64,000 nucleotides of DNA from Theocolax elegans (lineage: Eukaryota; Arthropoda; Insecta; Hymenoptera; Cerocephalidae), in NCBI GenBank assembly GCA_026168455.1, contig CM047429.1, forward strand, positions 57,355,623 through 57,419,622. Reading direction: 5' to 3'. This document shows positions 25,001-36,226 of the stretch, piece by piece (within the stretch, counting starts at the first letter, position 1; each line of letters begins with the position of its first letter). The notes beneath the pieces were generated by a model. The model was not told the origin of the DNA. It saw only the letters and a program-made list of their open reading frames with translations, and made no database searches. Made by a program: the position numbers and the translations under genes.

Positions 25001-26660
25001 TATTAATATAACATTATGTTTACGAATATATTAATAGTTTTGATCTCGTGCTAATGAAAATCTAAAGATTAACTATCACATCCAAATTATTATTATTTTT
25101 TTGTTTTAATTTTGTACAAACATATGTAATGTTAAATAACCAAATAAATTTTAAAATAGATGTTTACTATCATTTAAAATTTAAGTGAAACGAAAGGCCA
25201 AGAGAAAGATAGAATTAAGTTTTTTTTTACTTACGATGATAATTAATGAATTATAACCGGTTTTATAGTTCGGCTTGAGTGTACGAGGAAAATAAATTCT
25301 TAATTACAGTAATGAAACAGTGTAAGCGCAAGCATTACGGGTATTACGGATTGCATCTTGTAAGCAAAAAAGCCATACGAAGCTTTTTGCATGTCTTGCA
25401 TTGCACAACGACAGCATTAGAACACTTAGGGTATACAGTAAGATTCATTGCCTTGTGTAAAATGTTAGCCCATGTGACACGACGCGTTCAACTAAAATAA
25501 CCGAAATCTTTAAAGTGTCGGAGTTACACGAATGTTAGAAAGTTAATTTAGACAATAAATGTTAGATTGTTTTTGCATATAAATTAACTTTCTGTCGATA
25601 ACTCCATTGTTTAGTATAAATATTTAGATTCCGATAGGTTTTTTAAGTTTTATTAAAAAAAAGAAACAACTGGTAATCACTCAAGTCAATTAAATGTATG
25701 TAAGTTATTTTTATTCTTGCTTTTCGTTTGTGTAAAACAAAATATTACACTCTAGTCTTATACATCATAAGTGTAAAACAACTACGCGAATCCAGTTTGA
25801 CTTTCTCTTGTTGGTGTGGAATTTTTCAAATTCCCATTCGTTGTTTTTTGCCTTCTTGTTATTTCTTTCTCTTGTTCTTTCGCATTCTCCATCTCTATCT
25901 CTTTGGTATTCGAATACGAAAATTGCAGGTAAATGGTATGGCATTTCCTTTAATAATGGCTCACAGTTCATAGGTATTTCGCTGGTAGAGACTTTTTTTT
26001 CTCTCTTTGTATTAGACTGTGTGCAATAAAATATCTCACTCGATGATTTCCTAGCGAGTAAATTATTTGCTATTCGATATAAGCCAAGAGGAAGTTAAAA
26101 AAAAAGGAATAAAATGGATATTCAATGCAATAATCACATTAAATGGTATTGCGTTAGTTTTTAATAACATCTCAGAGCACAATGATCACAGCTCGCGTAC
26201 GTACCGTAATTTTATTCGAATCGATTTTATGAAAATTAAATGTGAAGTAAGTATACACGTATATAATGTATAAATAATCTTGAAATGTGCTTTTTCGACA
26301 AAAGTTGGGCATACAAATAAAAGCTTGGCGACTTACCAAACTCGGATATTATCATCTACTCTCACTAGCTTTTCAGTTTAGTGGGTCAGGTATGAGTTAT
26401 ATGTATAACAAATTAAACATTTTTTTGCTCGTAGTATATATATATATTCTCGTTGAGCCATATTTTCACATTAAAATACATCGTATAATAAGGTAAATTA
26501 TGTAAACCTTGATTAAGGATAAAGTTTAAGAATTTTCCCATTACCTATGATAAAGCGCCGAAAATTTTCCTCTCAGGAAGAATGTTCCGTCCAGTATGAA
26601 TTCTCCAGTAAATCACAAATTTCTCAAAGCCGTCAGTCTCGTTTAAAAAAAATTATGTAA
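22016..26660. other. Long AT-rich stretch with scattered short islands
   Basis: No gene was seen. GA-rich simple sequence lies at 23460-23512 and GC-richer patches at about 23520-23700 and 24850-24990. At 25845-25930 a long pyrimidine tract is followed by CAG|GTAAAT, an acceptor-donor-like juxtaposition weaker than the one at 48390. The listed frames at 25.7-26.5 kb follow strand skew and show no domain. Confidence 0.4.
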
Positions 26661-27060
26661 AATCGCGTCGTTCAAGGGAGGGCGTATAAAAAACAGAGTC
26701 GCGCGCGCGGTGGCGTCCTCGCAATCAATATCATCGCGTAATGTACGGTAGCATTGAAATTGGTTCGGTCGAGAAGATGAGAAAAATGAGAGTCGAGCGG
26801 ACAGGGAGGCACGAGGAGGAATAGAATAAAAAGGGGAGTGGGGCCTACGGAGGTAAAGAAAATAAAAATCCGATAAAAGTTATGTGTAAGTTGATTTGTG
26901 AAAGTGGCATGGCAAGATGGCCGACTAGATGAATGGATTCTATCCCCGCGAGTGGCAGTATAACGTGGGTATATACGAGCTCGCAACACGGACCTGAGAT
27001 ATTTGAATAAGATTTGCTATAACCAGTGCAGCTCGCCAAAGGCGCAACTGCTCACCCTAT
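26661..27060. promoter_or_regulatory. GC-rich island with Pho/YY1 core motif, candidate regulatory element
   Basis: This is about 380 bp of GC- and CG-rich sequence between AT-rich flanks. It includes a GC-repeat at about 26700, purine-rich GAG words at 26790-26830, and CAAGATGGCCG at about 26913-26923, which contains the Pho/YY1 core (GCCAT on the complement). Pho plus GAGA-like purine tracts is the composition of insect Polycomb response elements and of YY1-type promoters. Neither has been tested here. Minus frames of 64 and 105 codons overlap the island but in different frames and with poor protein-like character. Confidence 0.35.
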
Positions 27061-29027
27061 CTTATATTTTCTCTGTTGACTTTTAGTTCTGCAATACTAT
27101 TTCCCCGATAGGTGTAGTTTGCATTTCCCTTCTTCCATTTCACGTCAATGCCAGTGGATTACGCGCAATATCGTGTGAATAAACGACAGCAAAAAATAAC
27201 GTAATAAGCCGAAAAGATAACTGCTGCAATGAAGAAATTAAAGAGAAACGCTGGTGACCGACTTTTTCTATAGTGATACTTTTACATTAAAAAAGATAGA
27301 AACATTAGGTGTATTAGGCTCAATTATACCATTCCGTTCTCCTGTTACAACGAGCATAAAATCTACAGTTGAATAACTTGTGATCCGTTACCAAATTTGA
27401 TTTTTAATATACCAAATACGTTCCCGTAAATTTATCCATTTCTAATTCCTAGATTTTGTATACGCGGTTAAAACTTTCTTCTAACCCTGCTTATAGGAAA
27501 AAGTTTTTCGTAGTATATAGGGAGAGGGAAATTAGCCACATATTTCTTTGACATTATGTGTCGAAAGATGTACCTGACATCAAAGAAAGTAATTCCTTGT
27601 TGGTGATGTAAACGTAAAACAATTCGAAGAAATCGGTAAACGTTTCATGCACCCGTTTTAATTTACAACAATTGCTCTTTTTTTGTTTGAACCTTTGACT
27701 TGAAAGAGAATGGAACACCTCGGATCATATTAAATAAAATTGAAAGACAAAACTTGACAGGCACGAGTAAACCGTTGATTGAAAGATAACCTTGGGTATA
27801 ATTGCATTCGAGAAATTTTACGGGCAATTAGCACATTTAAAACATTTAAATATCCACATGAATTGCTATAGAAACCTGTTTTGTTTAGCATGAAATTATT
27901 GTTGCTTTTGTTTTTTTAACTAGTAAAATTTTAATACACGAAAAACACGACACATAAATTATTTTCAACTTATTCTATACACTGAACATTCGTACGGTAT
28001 GCAAGTTTTTTTTTATAATACCTGGTATTTCGACTGTCTGAAACATTTAGAATGGCAAAAGTTGTACGGTGTATTACGAAATTACAGATGTATAAAAATA
28101 TTTTTAACAAACTGAACAAGCTCATATACTTTATCGTTTTTTTTTAGAGTGCAGTTCCACACACACATACACATACGTACACGTGTAAAGTATGTATATA
28201 TACAATAATTAGATATGCAAATAATGCATACTTTATTAATTTTTGGGTGCAATAAACCAAAAGTAATATAGATAACAGAAAATTTGATTTCTATTCATAA
28301 TATGTAAAGTATATCAATTTTTAGTGCGCATAAAATGTTTATAAGAAAAACTGATATTGCAAATACGGTATATATACACAACGCGTATATGTATTAAATA
28401 TTTATATGTAATTTGAAAATTCATGAATTTTAATAAGAAACTAACTGATCGTACGACTCGATTTCTGATGGATATTATTTTAATTTTATATTATACTCAC
28501 GTACATTTTGTTGTTTTAAGCCTTTTTTTTATAATTAACTTGTACGTATGTGTACTTACGTATATGCCTTTAACGGTTATCGAGAGAATATATACTGATA
28601 CAAAGTTTTTTTTCTTGTTCGGTGGAATATAGCAAGTATTATATTGTAATATTTAAATAGTACTTTTACATTATATTTTATGTGTCTGTACGCTCCAAAA
28701 AATTGGGTTTAATATATTACATTGTACCATCATATTTTCTGTACAAGTATATGTTACACAGTCTCGGATTATATACATCGATTTTCTTGAAGCTCTTCTT
28801 GTATTATACTTTATTGTTGTATTCATCTGTTTCATTGTCCGCGATGCACATATTTTACTTGGACATGAATAAACTTCTTATTCTCTCTCGGAATATATTT
28901 GTATTTTAATGTATGTTTCACCGTGTAGACGTTCACTCGCAATTTTATTCGTGATTTCACGAAAATTTCAATATTTTTGTTTTCCTTTAATTCCCGCGAA
29001 ACTTTTTAGTTTTTTCTTTTTTTCCAG

Positions 29028-29100
29028 GCAAAGTACTCCCGTGTATTATCATTTTCATCGTACCGACAAAATAAATAATTATTTTTCTATCATCGGATAG
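29028..29100 (+). other. Possible 73-nt exon between a strong acceptor and a GTAAAG donor
   Basis: A pure pyrimidine run (TTTTTTCTTTTTTTCCAG) ends at 29027, and GTAAAG follows at 29101. All three frames contain a stop. In the best one the stop is the last codon, TAG 29098-29100. It would therefore have to be a terminal, untranslated or poison exon. The acceptor alone could arise by chance in T-rich DNA. Confidence 0.2.
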
Positions 29101-29333
29101 GTAAAGCTTCTTTTATGATATCGTAATACCAAATTATAAATCTTGATAGACGGTAATTTCTTCTCGTCGTGTCTTCTTCAAATTACAATGAAGCATTACG
29201 GTATATTTCGTTGCGATGAGTGGCCGTTTTCTTCCTGAAGTCGTTGCACCGCAAAAGTGTTGCCCCGCACGTCGAGTGCTTTTATCGATTATACACTGAA
29301 TTTATACGAGCGAAATCTATATTACAATAGAGA

Positions 29334-29392
29334 AAGGGGAGGGCGAGGAGTACGAGGAGTACGAGGAGGGTGGTGGGGAAAAAGGGGAAATG
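29334..29392 (+). repeat. G-rich, possible G-quadruplex tract
   Basis: Several runs of three or four G lie within 60 bp, with an imperfect GAGTACGAG direct repeat between. The pattern permits a long-loop G-quadruplex on the + strand. A chance + frame crosses it. Confidence 0.45.
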
Positions 29393-30400
29393 CTAAAACC
29401 TGGAGGAAATTTGATTTCATTCGATTTAATAACTTATTCATGCAGTGAGATCCTGCGATATTGCGGAAATATTTTTTATTGTCGTTGTATAGAACTGAAT
29501 GTTCGAGTCACGAGGAAAATACGAAGGTTTCACGTTCCATATTATCTTAGATTTCCGACAATACGATATCATTCCAAGTCAAAACTATCATTTTGTATAT
29601 TTTATATGTGTGCGCACGATGCATTTAAAATTCGTCGTTAGTCAATTATTTCTAGCGCGCGGCATTCGTGTAATTTTAATGTGTTTACGTTATATTGCGT
29701 ATACTTAAATTTCTTAGATTACTGATATATCCTTTCACTGTACAAATTACCTTTTTATTCCTTTTTTACTTTTTAATCCACTTTATAGGATTGCGTTTCA
29801 AGTAATTCGTTTAATAATTTTAAGACGCTTACGCGACGGAGATTGGATCGAAGGAAAACTGTCCATCAAATTAAAAAATGTAAAACTGTTTAAAGTATAG
29901 CAAAAATGTGTCGGAACATCTATATATTTATTAAATTACCATTTATTTGTCATAAACAAATATTATTAGAGATGCGGTCAAATGCAATTGTATAAGTGTT
30001 AAAATAAAAATTTGACTAAACATAAACAATCTATCTAAGCAATAATTAGTATATTTTTTAAAAAATTTAAATAAAACAATTAGCGGATTATAAAATAGTA
30101 GTTCTATATGTATGAATGATGTTTCGTGTAGAAACGTTGCAATCTAATACCGTATAACGCACGAAAGCCGTGACATTCTTCCAAACTAATTGTTCAAGTA
30201 CATCATCAGAGTTTTAGGTATGTAAATAAAAATGAGCACATAGGAATGCATTACATGAATATAATTCTCAGTACACTCGCTATATTATGCATACAGAATA
30301 GTCACTTTTCGAAACTGTGAAAATGTACATAAATGCAAGTTAGAACAATGTATTCTTTCATGCGAATAAATGTTTACTTTTATAAAGTATCTGAACTCCC

Positions 30401-30490
30401 CTTCTCTCGTTCTCTCTTTCGATCTCTCTCTCTCTCTCACTTCCGCTACCTCACTCCCTCTCCCCTCCCCCCGCTCGTTCCCTTTTCCCC
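30401..30490. repeat. CT-rich low-complexity tract
   Basis: TC dinucleotide and C-run simple sequence. Frames on both strands here are low complexity. Confidence 0.75.
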
Positions 30491-30840
30491 CCTTCTTGCT
30501 CATTCTCTCAAGCATAATGGACTTTATAATTCACTCCCAACTCTTGAATAACTTGCGATTTTGCTTCGGCTCTCCACATTATTAACAGCTTCATTTAACC
30601 TTTCTCTTACCATAGGATCCTGAGGGATTTCAAAGTTTGTTATTTTAATATTTCAAATGATAAGACTATTCGAAATCTTTACAAAAATTCAAATGAACTC
30701 TTTAAATATTAGTTTTATTGCTGAATTGTTTATTTATTTATTCCCATTTCCGAGAATATATAATGTAATCCGTTTGCGCACACATTAAAGTTAATAAAAT
30801 ATTTTATTAATATTTATTTGATTATTCATAAAGTATTAAT

Positions 30841-32020
30841 ATGTGTTATGCAATTACATAATACCCAATCGCCACCCGGTTAAAAAAAAACTTCTAAAGA
30901 TATATCCAGAACTATAGTAAACTTCATTATCAAAAGTGAACTCCTCTAGCAATATTTTTTTTACAAACATTAAAGCTCGTAAGTAGCGTATATCATTTAC
31001 CGCAATATCCCTTTCGCTTATATCTCATCTTTCTCTCCGTTCGCATCCGCTGAATTACAACTGGAACGAAGATAATAACGCTCATAAGCATTTCGCATTT
31101 CACAATAATCCAGGTTCGAACCTTCGACTAGCGTAATAACGCGCGTCATTTGCTTCACTTCCTTAGCTAGGTGCACATACCATTGCATCAGCTGTCACGA
31201 GTGCGCGCGCGCGCGTGTGTGCCTAACTTCCCTTCCTCTCTCTCTCTCTCTCTATCTCTATTTTGCGTTTTATTTTCTCGCGCGTATCTCACATAGGTAA
31301 TCGTCGCGCATAAATAATTAAGGAGGAGATATATTCAGGACGTTTATCGGCGGCGCTAATTGGCCCTGGTTATCCACTAACGATGCTAATTTACTTTTTA
31401 CTTTCTCGACATTTCATTTTACCCCCTTATTCTTAGCGACGTACCTCAATTTCTTGATTGCTTTTATATAATTTTCTTTCTCCCTTTTCCACCCTCTATC
31501 CGTCCTATTCTGTTCTCTTCATTGAAACGAAAAGTTTTTCCTGACGTATCGAAAAAAAAAAACGATTTTTATATCCAATTGAAGATTAGATCAATTCAAT
31601 CTCCTTCTGACACAAGATCCGTCACCATCTTGCCTGAAATCTTGAAACTTTTTGAAAGATTAGTGTGTTAACCTCTGTCAAGTTGGCACGGACATTTCTC
31701 TTTATCGCTATAAATATATCTCATAATTTACTATAAATCTAATGTAGAATTATCCGTGAAACAAAAAAATTTTACCGCGACCATACTTTGGAAATAATTA
31801 GGTTCCCCGCTAACTTTATCCAACTTTAACTCTGGAAATAAATATTATACGAAAATGGGAATACATTAGAATTTTGACGCGTTTTTGCTGTAATTAATCC
31901 GTTAAATTTAAAATTTGAAAATTATTTTTTAAAAAATAACACAGTATTTCGACCATATCTTAACATTCGCGGCGGCTATACGCTTAACGTACAATATAGT
32001 ATTTGAATTTATATTTATAG
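30841..32020. repeat. Direct duplication, copy 1 (about 1.18 kb)
   Basis: This segment recurs almost base for base at 32023-32965. Shared blocks include CCCAATCGCCACCCGG near the start, a GC/GT microsatellite (31202-31222), a CT microsatellite (31236-31258) and an identical last 470 bp. Differences are mostly single-base insertions in homopolymers or small CA/CC changes. Copy 1 contains about 235 bp (roughly 31318-31550) missing from copy 2. No open frame is present. It is either a recent tandem duplication or an assembly artefact joining two haplotypes. Confidence 0.85.
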
Positions 32021-32022
32021 TT

Positions 32023-32965
32023 ATGTGTTCTGCCATTACATACTACCCAATCGCCACCCGGTTTTAAAAAAAAACTTCTAAGATATATCCAGAACTATAG
32101 TAAACTTCATTATCAAAAGTGAACTCCTCTAGCAATATTTTTTTTACAAACATTAAAGCTCGTAAGTAGCGTATATCATTTACCGCAATATCCCTTTCGC
32201 TATATCTCATCTTTCTCTCCGTTCGCATCCGCTGAATTACAACTGGAAACGAAGATAATACCGCTCATAAGCATTTCGCATTTCACAATAATCCAGGTTC
32301 GAACCTTCGACTAGCGTAATAACGCGCGTCATTTGCTTCACTTCCTTAGCTAGGTGCCACCTACCATTGCATCAGCTGTCACGAGTGCGCGCGCGCGCGT
32401 GTGTGCCTAACTTCCCTTCCTCTCTCTCTCTCTCTCTATCTCTATTTTGCGTTTTATTTTCTCGCGCGTATCCACCTAGGTAATCGTCGCGCATAAATAA
32501 AAAAAAAAACGATTTTTATATCCAATTGAAGATTAGATCAATTCAATCTCCTTCTGACACAAGATCCGTCACCATCTTGCCTGAAATCTTGAAACTTTTT
32601 GAAAGATTAGTGTGTTAACCTCTGTCAAGTTGGCACGGACATTTCTCTTTATCGCTATAAATATATCTCATAATTTACTATAAATCTAATGTAGAATTAT
32701 CCGTGAAACAAAAAAATTTTACCGCGACCATACTTTGGAAATAATTAGGTTCCCCGCTAACTTTATCCAACTTTAACTCTGGAAATAAATATTATACGAA
32801 AATGGGAATACATTAGAATTTTGACGCGTTTTTGCTGTAATTAATCCGTTAAATTTAAAATTTGAAAATTATTTTTTAAAAAATAACACAGTATTTCGAC
32901 CATATCTTAACATTCGCGGCGGCTATACGCTTAACGTACAATATAGTATTTGAATTTATATTTAT
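32023..32965. repeat. Direct duplication, copy 2 (shorter, about 0.94 kb)
   Basis: This is the second copy of the 30841-32020 unit, lacking about 235 bp after GCGCATAAATAA and resuming in an A-run. The junction in an A homopolymer suggests slippage or mis-joining at short homology. The last 250 bp (32611-32856) also pair with an inverted, diverged partner at 33011-33221. Confidence 0.85.
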
Positions 32966-33221
32966 GTTGCACCCTCTGGAGTAGCTTAGACATAAATATT
33001 AATAAATAATAGATTTTACAGATTAATTACGGCAAAAAGATAGCAAAACCCTATTCCCATTTTCGCATCATGTTTACTTCCGGAGTTATGAGTACACCCT
33101 GCTATAACTTTATAGATAAAGTCAGCAGGGTATCTAACACACATAATTTACTGTAAATTATCTGATAACTTTTATAACGATAGAGAAATGTCAATGCCAA
33201 CTTGGAAGAGGTAAGCGTGTA
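32611..33221. repeat. Inverted repeat, arms about 220-250 bp
   Basis: Left arm 32611-32856 and right arm 33011-33221 are diverged inverted copies. Matching blocks include AAGTTGGCA, GACATTTCTCT, CGAAAATGGGAATA and GTAATTAATC. The two arms flank about 150 bp. The right arm is much more diverged from the left than the two direct copies are from each other. The foldback structure is therefore older than the tandem duplication. It is probably the remains of a foldback or MITE-type element. Confidence 0.65.
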
Positions 33222-33640
33222 ATCGACTCGAAAATTACTATTTAGATTCTTATTATTTCTCTAAAAAGTGTTTGTACAATAACTCCGTAAGTTAAATTAC
33301 TTGAACCAATTAGTAATTAAATCCATATTTGTGCGTAAAAAAAATTTAGACTCTTCTTCGCTCCCGTCAATGACCAAGATACATCAACTAACATAATAAG
33401 AATTCACAAACTAAAGAACTGTACATCAATAATGCGTACTTTTTTTTTACTTTGGAACCAAAAGTCATACTAGAATTTTTACTTCTTTCCTTTTTAGCGA
33501 TAAGTGTATTATTTATGTTTCACGAAAGGTTAGGGATTTGGTAACTATTATAATGAAAATCATGTGATTTGAATTCGTCTTGGAAAATTTAAATCTAGTA
33601 TTGGAGGCTCTATCGTAAAGTTTGATTAGAGAATTTTGTA
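33222..33640. other. AT-rich spacer
   Basis: No feature is supported between the inverted repeat and the next interspersed repeat. Confidence 0.5.
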
Positions 33641-34016
33641 TTAATTTCTTCAGTAATTTTAAATTCTATTTGAAAAAATATATTGTTACGAAATGTTGAA
33701 TTAAAAATCTGAAAAAATTCATATGGGTAGTTTAAAACAAAAGCGAGGGCGTGGCGTTCTGAATTTTTAAGAAAAAATAAATTTGTTAATAATAATTGAA
33801 TAAACTACTTTTGGTCGATAATTATTGATCTAAAAAGGCATGAATTTTCAACGCAAAAATCAGAATTTAATTACAAATTTAAAAATCTGAAAAAATTAGA
33901 GTATACTATTTAAATTATGCCTAAGGGCATGGCGTTCAGAATTTAAAAAAAAATGTATTCTTTTGTTTATAAAAAAATATTAAAAATTACTATTTTCCGA
34001 GTCCGACATCCTCTTA
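33640..34016 (-). repeat. Interspersed repeat family, copy A (inverted orientation)
   Basis: Read on the minus strand it starts GATGTCGGACTCGGAAAAT and contains ATTATCGACCAAAA, TTTATTCAATTATTATTA and two TTTTTTCAGATTTTTAA blocks about 190 bp apart. The same ordered landmarks occur at 39718-40086 and 60402-60776. There is no coding capacity. Confidence 0.65.
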
Positions 34017-35686
34017 AATCGTGTGTGAATATACATATTTGTCGTTTTTATGGGAGGGATTGATATAGTTGGTTATTTCAGTCAACACTGATCCTTGGGG
34101 GACGCTACTTGTAAAATTCATATAGTTTGAAGTTGTTTACTCTAACTTGAATCAAGCAATTTTGTAAGAACTTTTCAATAAAACTTACAATTGGTCTATT
34201 TACATTATTTTGCAATGATATACCTCTTTGCATCTATTTATATCAATTTTGAAGGATTTTTAATGTCAAAAAATCCGTAATTGTGTACATTTTTCTCATA
34301 CGTATCATAAATGCCGGTTTCTAGTCATATACGGTAATCGTATTTATATGTTAAATCCACTTTGACGAAGAGAGAAGTTTATGGATTCTAAGTGATCTAA
34401 TTTTTAATCTTTTATTTAAGATTTTTTCCATTAAGTGTACATGCTTGTGGTGAATGAAATTGGTCTATGATTTTCAGAGTAGATAGGATCTTTGCCTGGT
34501 TTGTTGATCCGGATTATTGATAAAATAGTATTTAGTAACAGTCGGATATAGTAGATACCCCTTTCAGATAAGTTTTGTTAATGGTGAATTTGAAATGTTA
34601 TTAATAAAACTTGAATATTAATTCTTCGAGTTTTTTTAAATTTCATTTATTTTTTCAGTGTTGCTTCCATAAATTAATAGATAGTTATCATGAATATTGT
34701 TTTCTTCGTTTACGCAGCTATTTATTTACAAATAAACTTGTAAGAATTTTTCATTATAATTTATAGCAATTTTATTAGCTACTTCATTAGCAATTTCTAG
34801 AGGGCCGTATGTATTAATTTTTTATCTTCTATTAATAGAGTATATATATATATTTAATTTTATTCTTTTATTTTATACGCTCAATTTTATTCGATATAAT
34901 AGATAATGGAGTATTTATATTTAATATTTGAACAAAAGTTAACCAATAGTTCAATTTACTTTTTTTAAATATTCGTTTGCATTTTGCTCTTTTCATGTTA
35001 CGTTCTATTTTATTTTCAATAGTTCTGTGCTTTTTAAAGACATTAAAAGCGTACTCGGACTCTTTCAAAGCGATTTCACATTCTTTGTTCCACCAGAGAA
35101 CTTGCTCTTTATTTATTTTTACTTTAATTAGGGGAATGGTTGTATCATCCGAAGAGCACAATAGATTATTTAGGTTTTCGACGATAATATGTATATTTTG
35201 ATTTTTAATTGAAATTAGGAATGTCTAGTGAAGTGACTTCTAAATTGATCTATATAGATTCTAATTTACTTTTTTGAAATTATACAAGAGGGAGATCTGT
35301 ATTATTGGGGTTTTCGATATTCATTCGGATAGTGATCGCTGTCATATAGATCATTTAATAAGATTTCATAATATATTGGTTTTTGCACAACTTAAATCAA
35401 TTGCACTGTGTGAATAATTTGATGAGTTGAAATGGGTGGGTAGATATTGGCTACGTAAAATTAATTCGTTTCTTTCTATAAATTCTTCTAGTAATTTACG
35501 TCTTTGATTGTGATATTAGTGCCCCATAAATTCTTGTGAGAGTTAAAGTCACCTAAAATTATAAAAGGGTTTTTTTATTGATCTTTTAAACTTTAAAGGT
35601 CATTAAATTGAGTTTTTGACGGTTTGGCAGATATATGTTACAAATGATAAAATTGTCGGGCGAAAATGATTTGTCAGCAAGTACTT
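34017..35686 (-). pseudogene. Degenerate non-LTR retrotransposon (LINE) ORF2, 3' part
   Basis: On the minus strand, read from 35686 downward, several family landmarks appear in the correct order though in broken frames. The AP endonuclease motif GDFNSHKNLWG is at about 35521-35553. The endonuclease SDHYP motif is at about 35326-35340. A linker with WWNKEC lies in the 97-codon open piece 34868-35161. The reverse transcriptase block ENHRPISF is at about 34450-34475, and the RT block SVPQGSVLT is at 34080-34106. This order (endonuclease, WWNK linker, RT) is that of Jockey/I/R1-type LINEs, which make cDNA at nicked chromosomal DNA. Many stops and frameshifts and no YADD region show that it is dead and truncated at its 3' side. 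The element is interrupted by the TTAA transposon, and its upstream remnant is at 39671-39717. Confidence 0.85.
34868..35161 (-). pseudogene. Longest surviving open piece of the LINE
   Basis: 97 codons remain open between the endonuclease and reverse transcriptase regions. The piece contains LWWNKECEIALKES followed by a Lys/Arg-rich helical stretch (KRAKCKRIFKKSK), which is characteristic of the inter-domain linker in insect Jockey/I-type ORF2 proteins. It has no independent function, and an opposing + frame over the same bases is a shadow. Confidence 0.85.
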
Positions 35687-35690
35687 TTAA

Positions 35691-35709
35691 GGGGTCAAGC
35701 CTGGGTTAA
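35691..35709 (+). repeat. Left terminal inverted repeat
   Basis: GGGGTCAAGCCTGGGTTAA is a perfect 19-bp match to the reverse complement of the right end. Confidence 0.9.
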
Positions 35710-36226
35710 CTGCTCAAAAAATCGATTTTTTTTTTATTAACTTTTTTTAAAGTATTTCTTACATAAAACATTATCCCAAAATTTGAAAAAAAACAAAAAA
35801 TTTTTTCGCAAGTTATAATTGAAATAAAGTAAGCATCAATAGACATTATTTCTCTAAAATTATTTTTGCAAAAAAAGACATTTTATTTTAATTTAACTAA
35901 AATAATAATTGCGAGGTTTTCGACGTTTACATACAAGTATATTAAACGAAGCAACTATCAAGCGTAGAGTTTGGTAAAGTAGAAATCTACTTTACCATAC
36001 GATTCAAATTTAATAGTTAATAAATAAATGATTCTTTTTACTCTAATATACTGCACAAATACGTACAGTTCTATTTGAAGTAAATATTGCCTGCATTGAT
36101 AAAGTATTTACATTATTTTAGTAAATACTCAGTGGATTTTAAATTAAAAGTATATTTTTAACTTTAAATTTTATTAGTTTTAAGAAATTAATTATAAGCT
36201 TATACAAAAAACGAGCAGTAAAACAA
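35710..36226. other. 5' non-coding part of the transposon
   Basis: AT-rich sequence between the left terminal repeat and the first transposase codons, with no frame of interest. It presumably held the promoter of the intact element. Confidence 0.5.

Larger units (their letters stand above)
27061..30400. other. AT-rich stretch with strand skew and a possible minor exon
   Basis: From 28400 to 29700 the + strand is T-rich and A-poor relative to its complement. That suppresses stops and yields six consecutive + frames with hydrophobic Phe/Leu/Ile/Tyr products, which I regard as artefacts. The best splice-like signal is the acceptor at 29026-29027 (listed). A G-rich block sits at 29334-29392. No other gene is supportable. 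Confidence 0.4.

Noticed and set aside
26672..27039. 64- and 105-codon minus ORFs
   Set aside because: They overlap in different frames in a GC-rich island; composition explains both.
28423..29708. Run of six + strand ORFs of 63-83 codons
   Set aside because: Hydrophobic Phe/Ile/Leu/Tyr products of a T-rich strand, no motifs, start and stop positions unrelated to splice sites.
31108..31122. GGTTCGAACC, resembling a tRNA B box (also in the second copy near 32295)
   Set aside because: It is a simple palindrome, no A box lies at the right distance on either strand, and no cloverleaf can be drawn.
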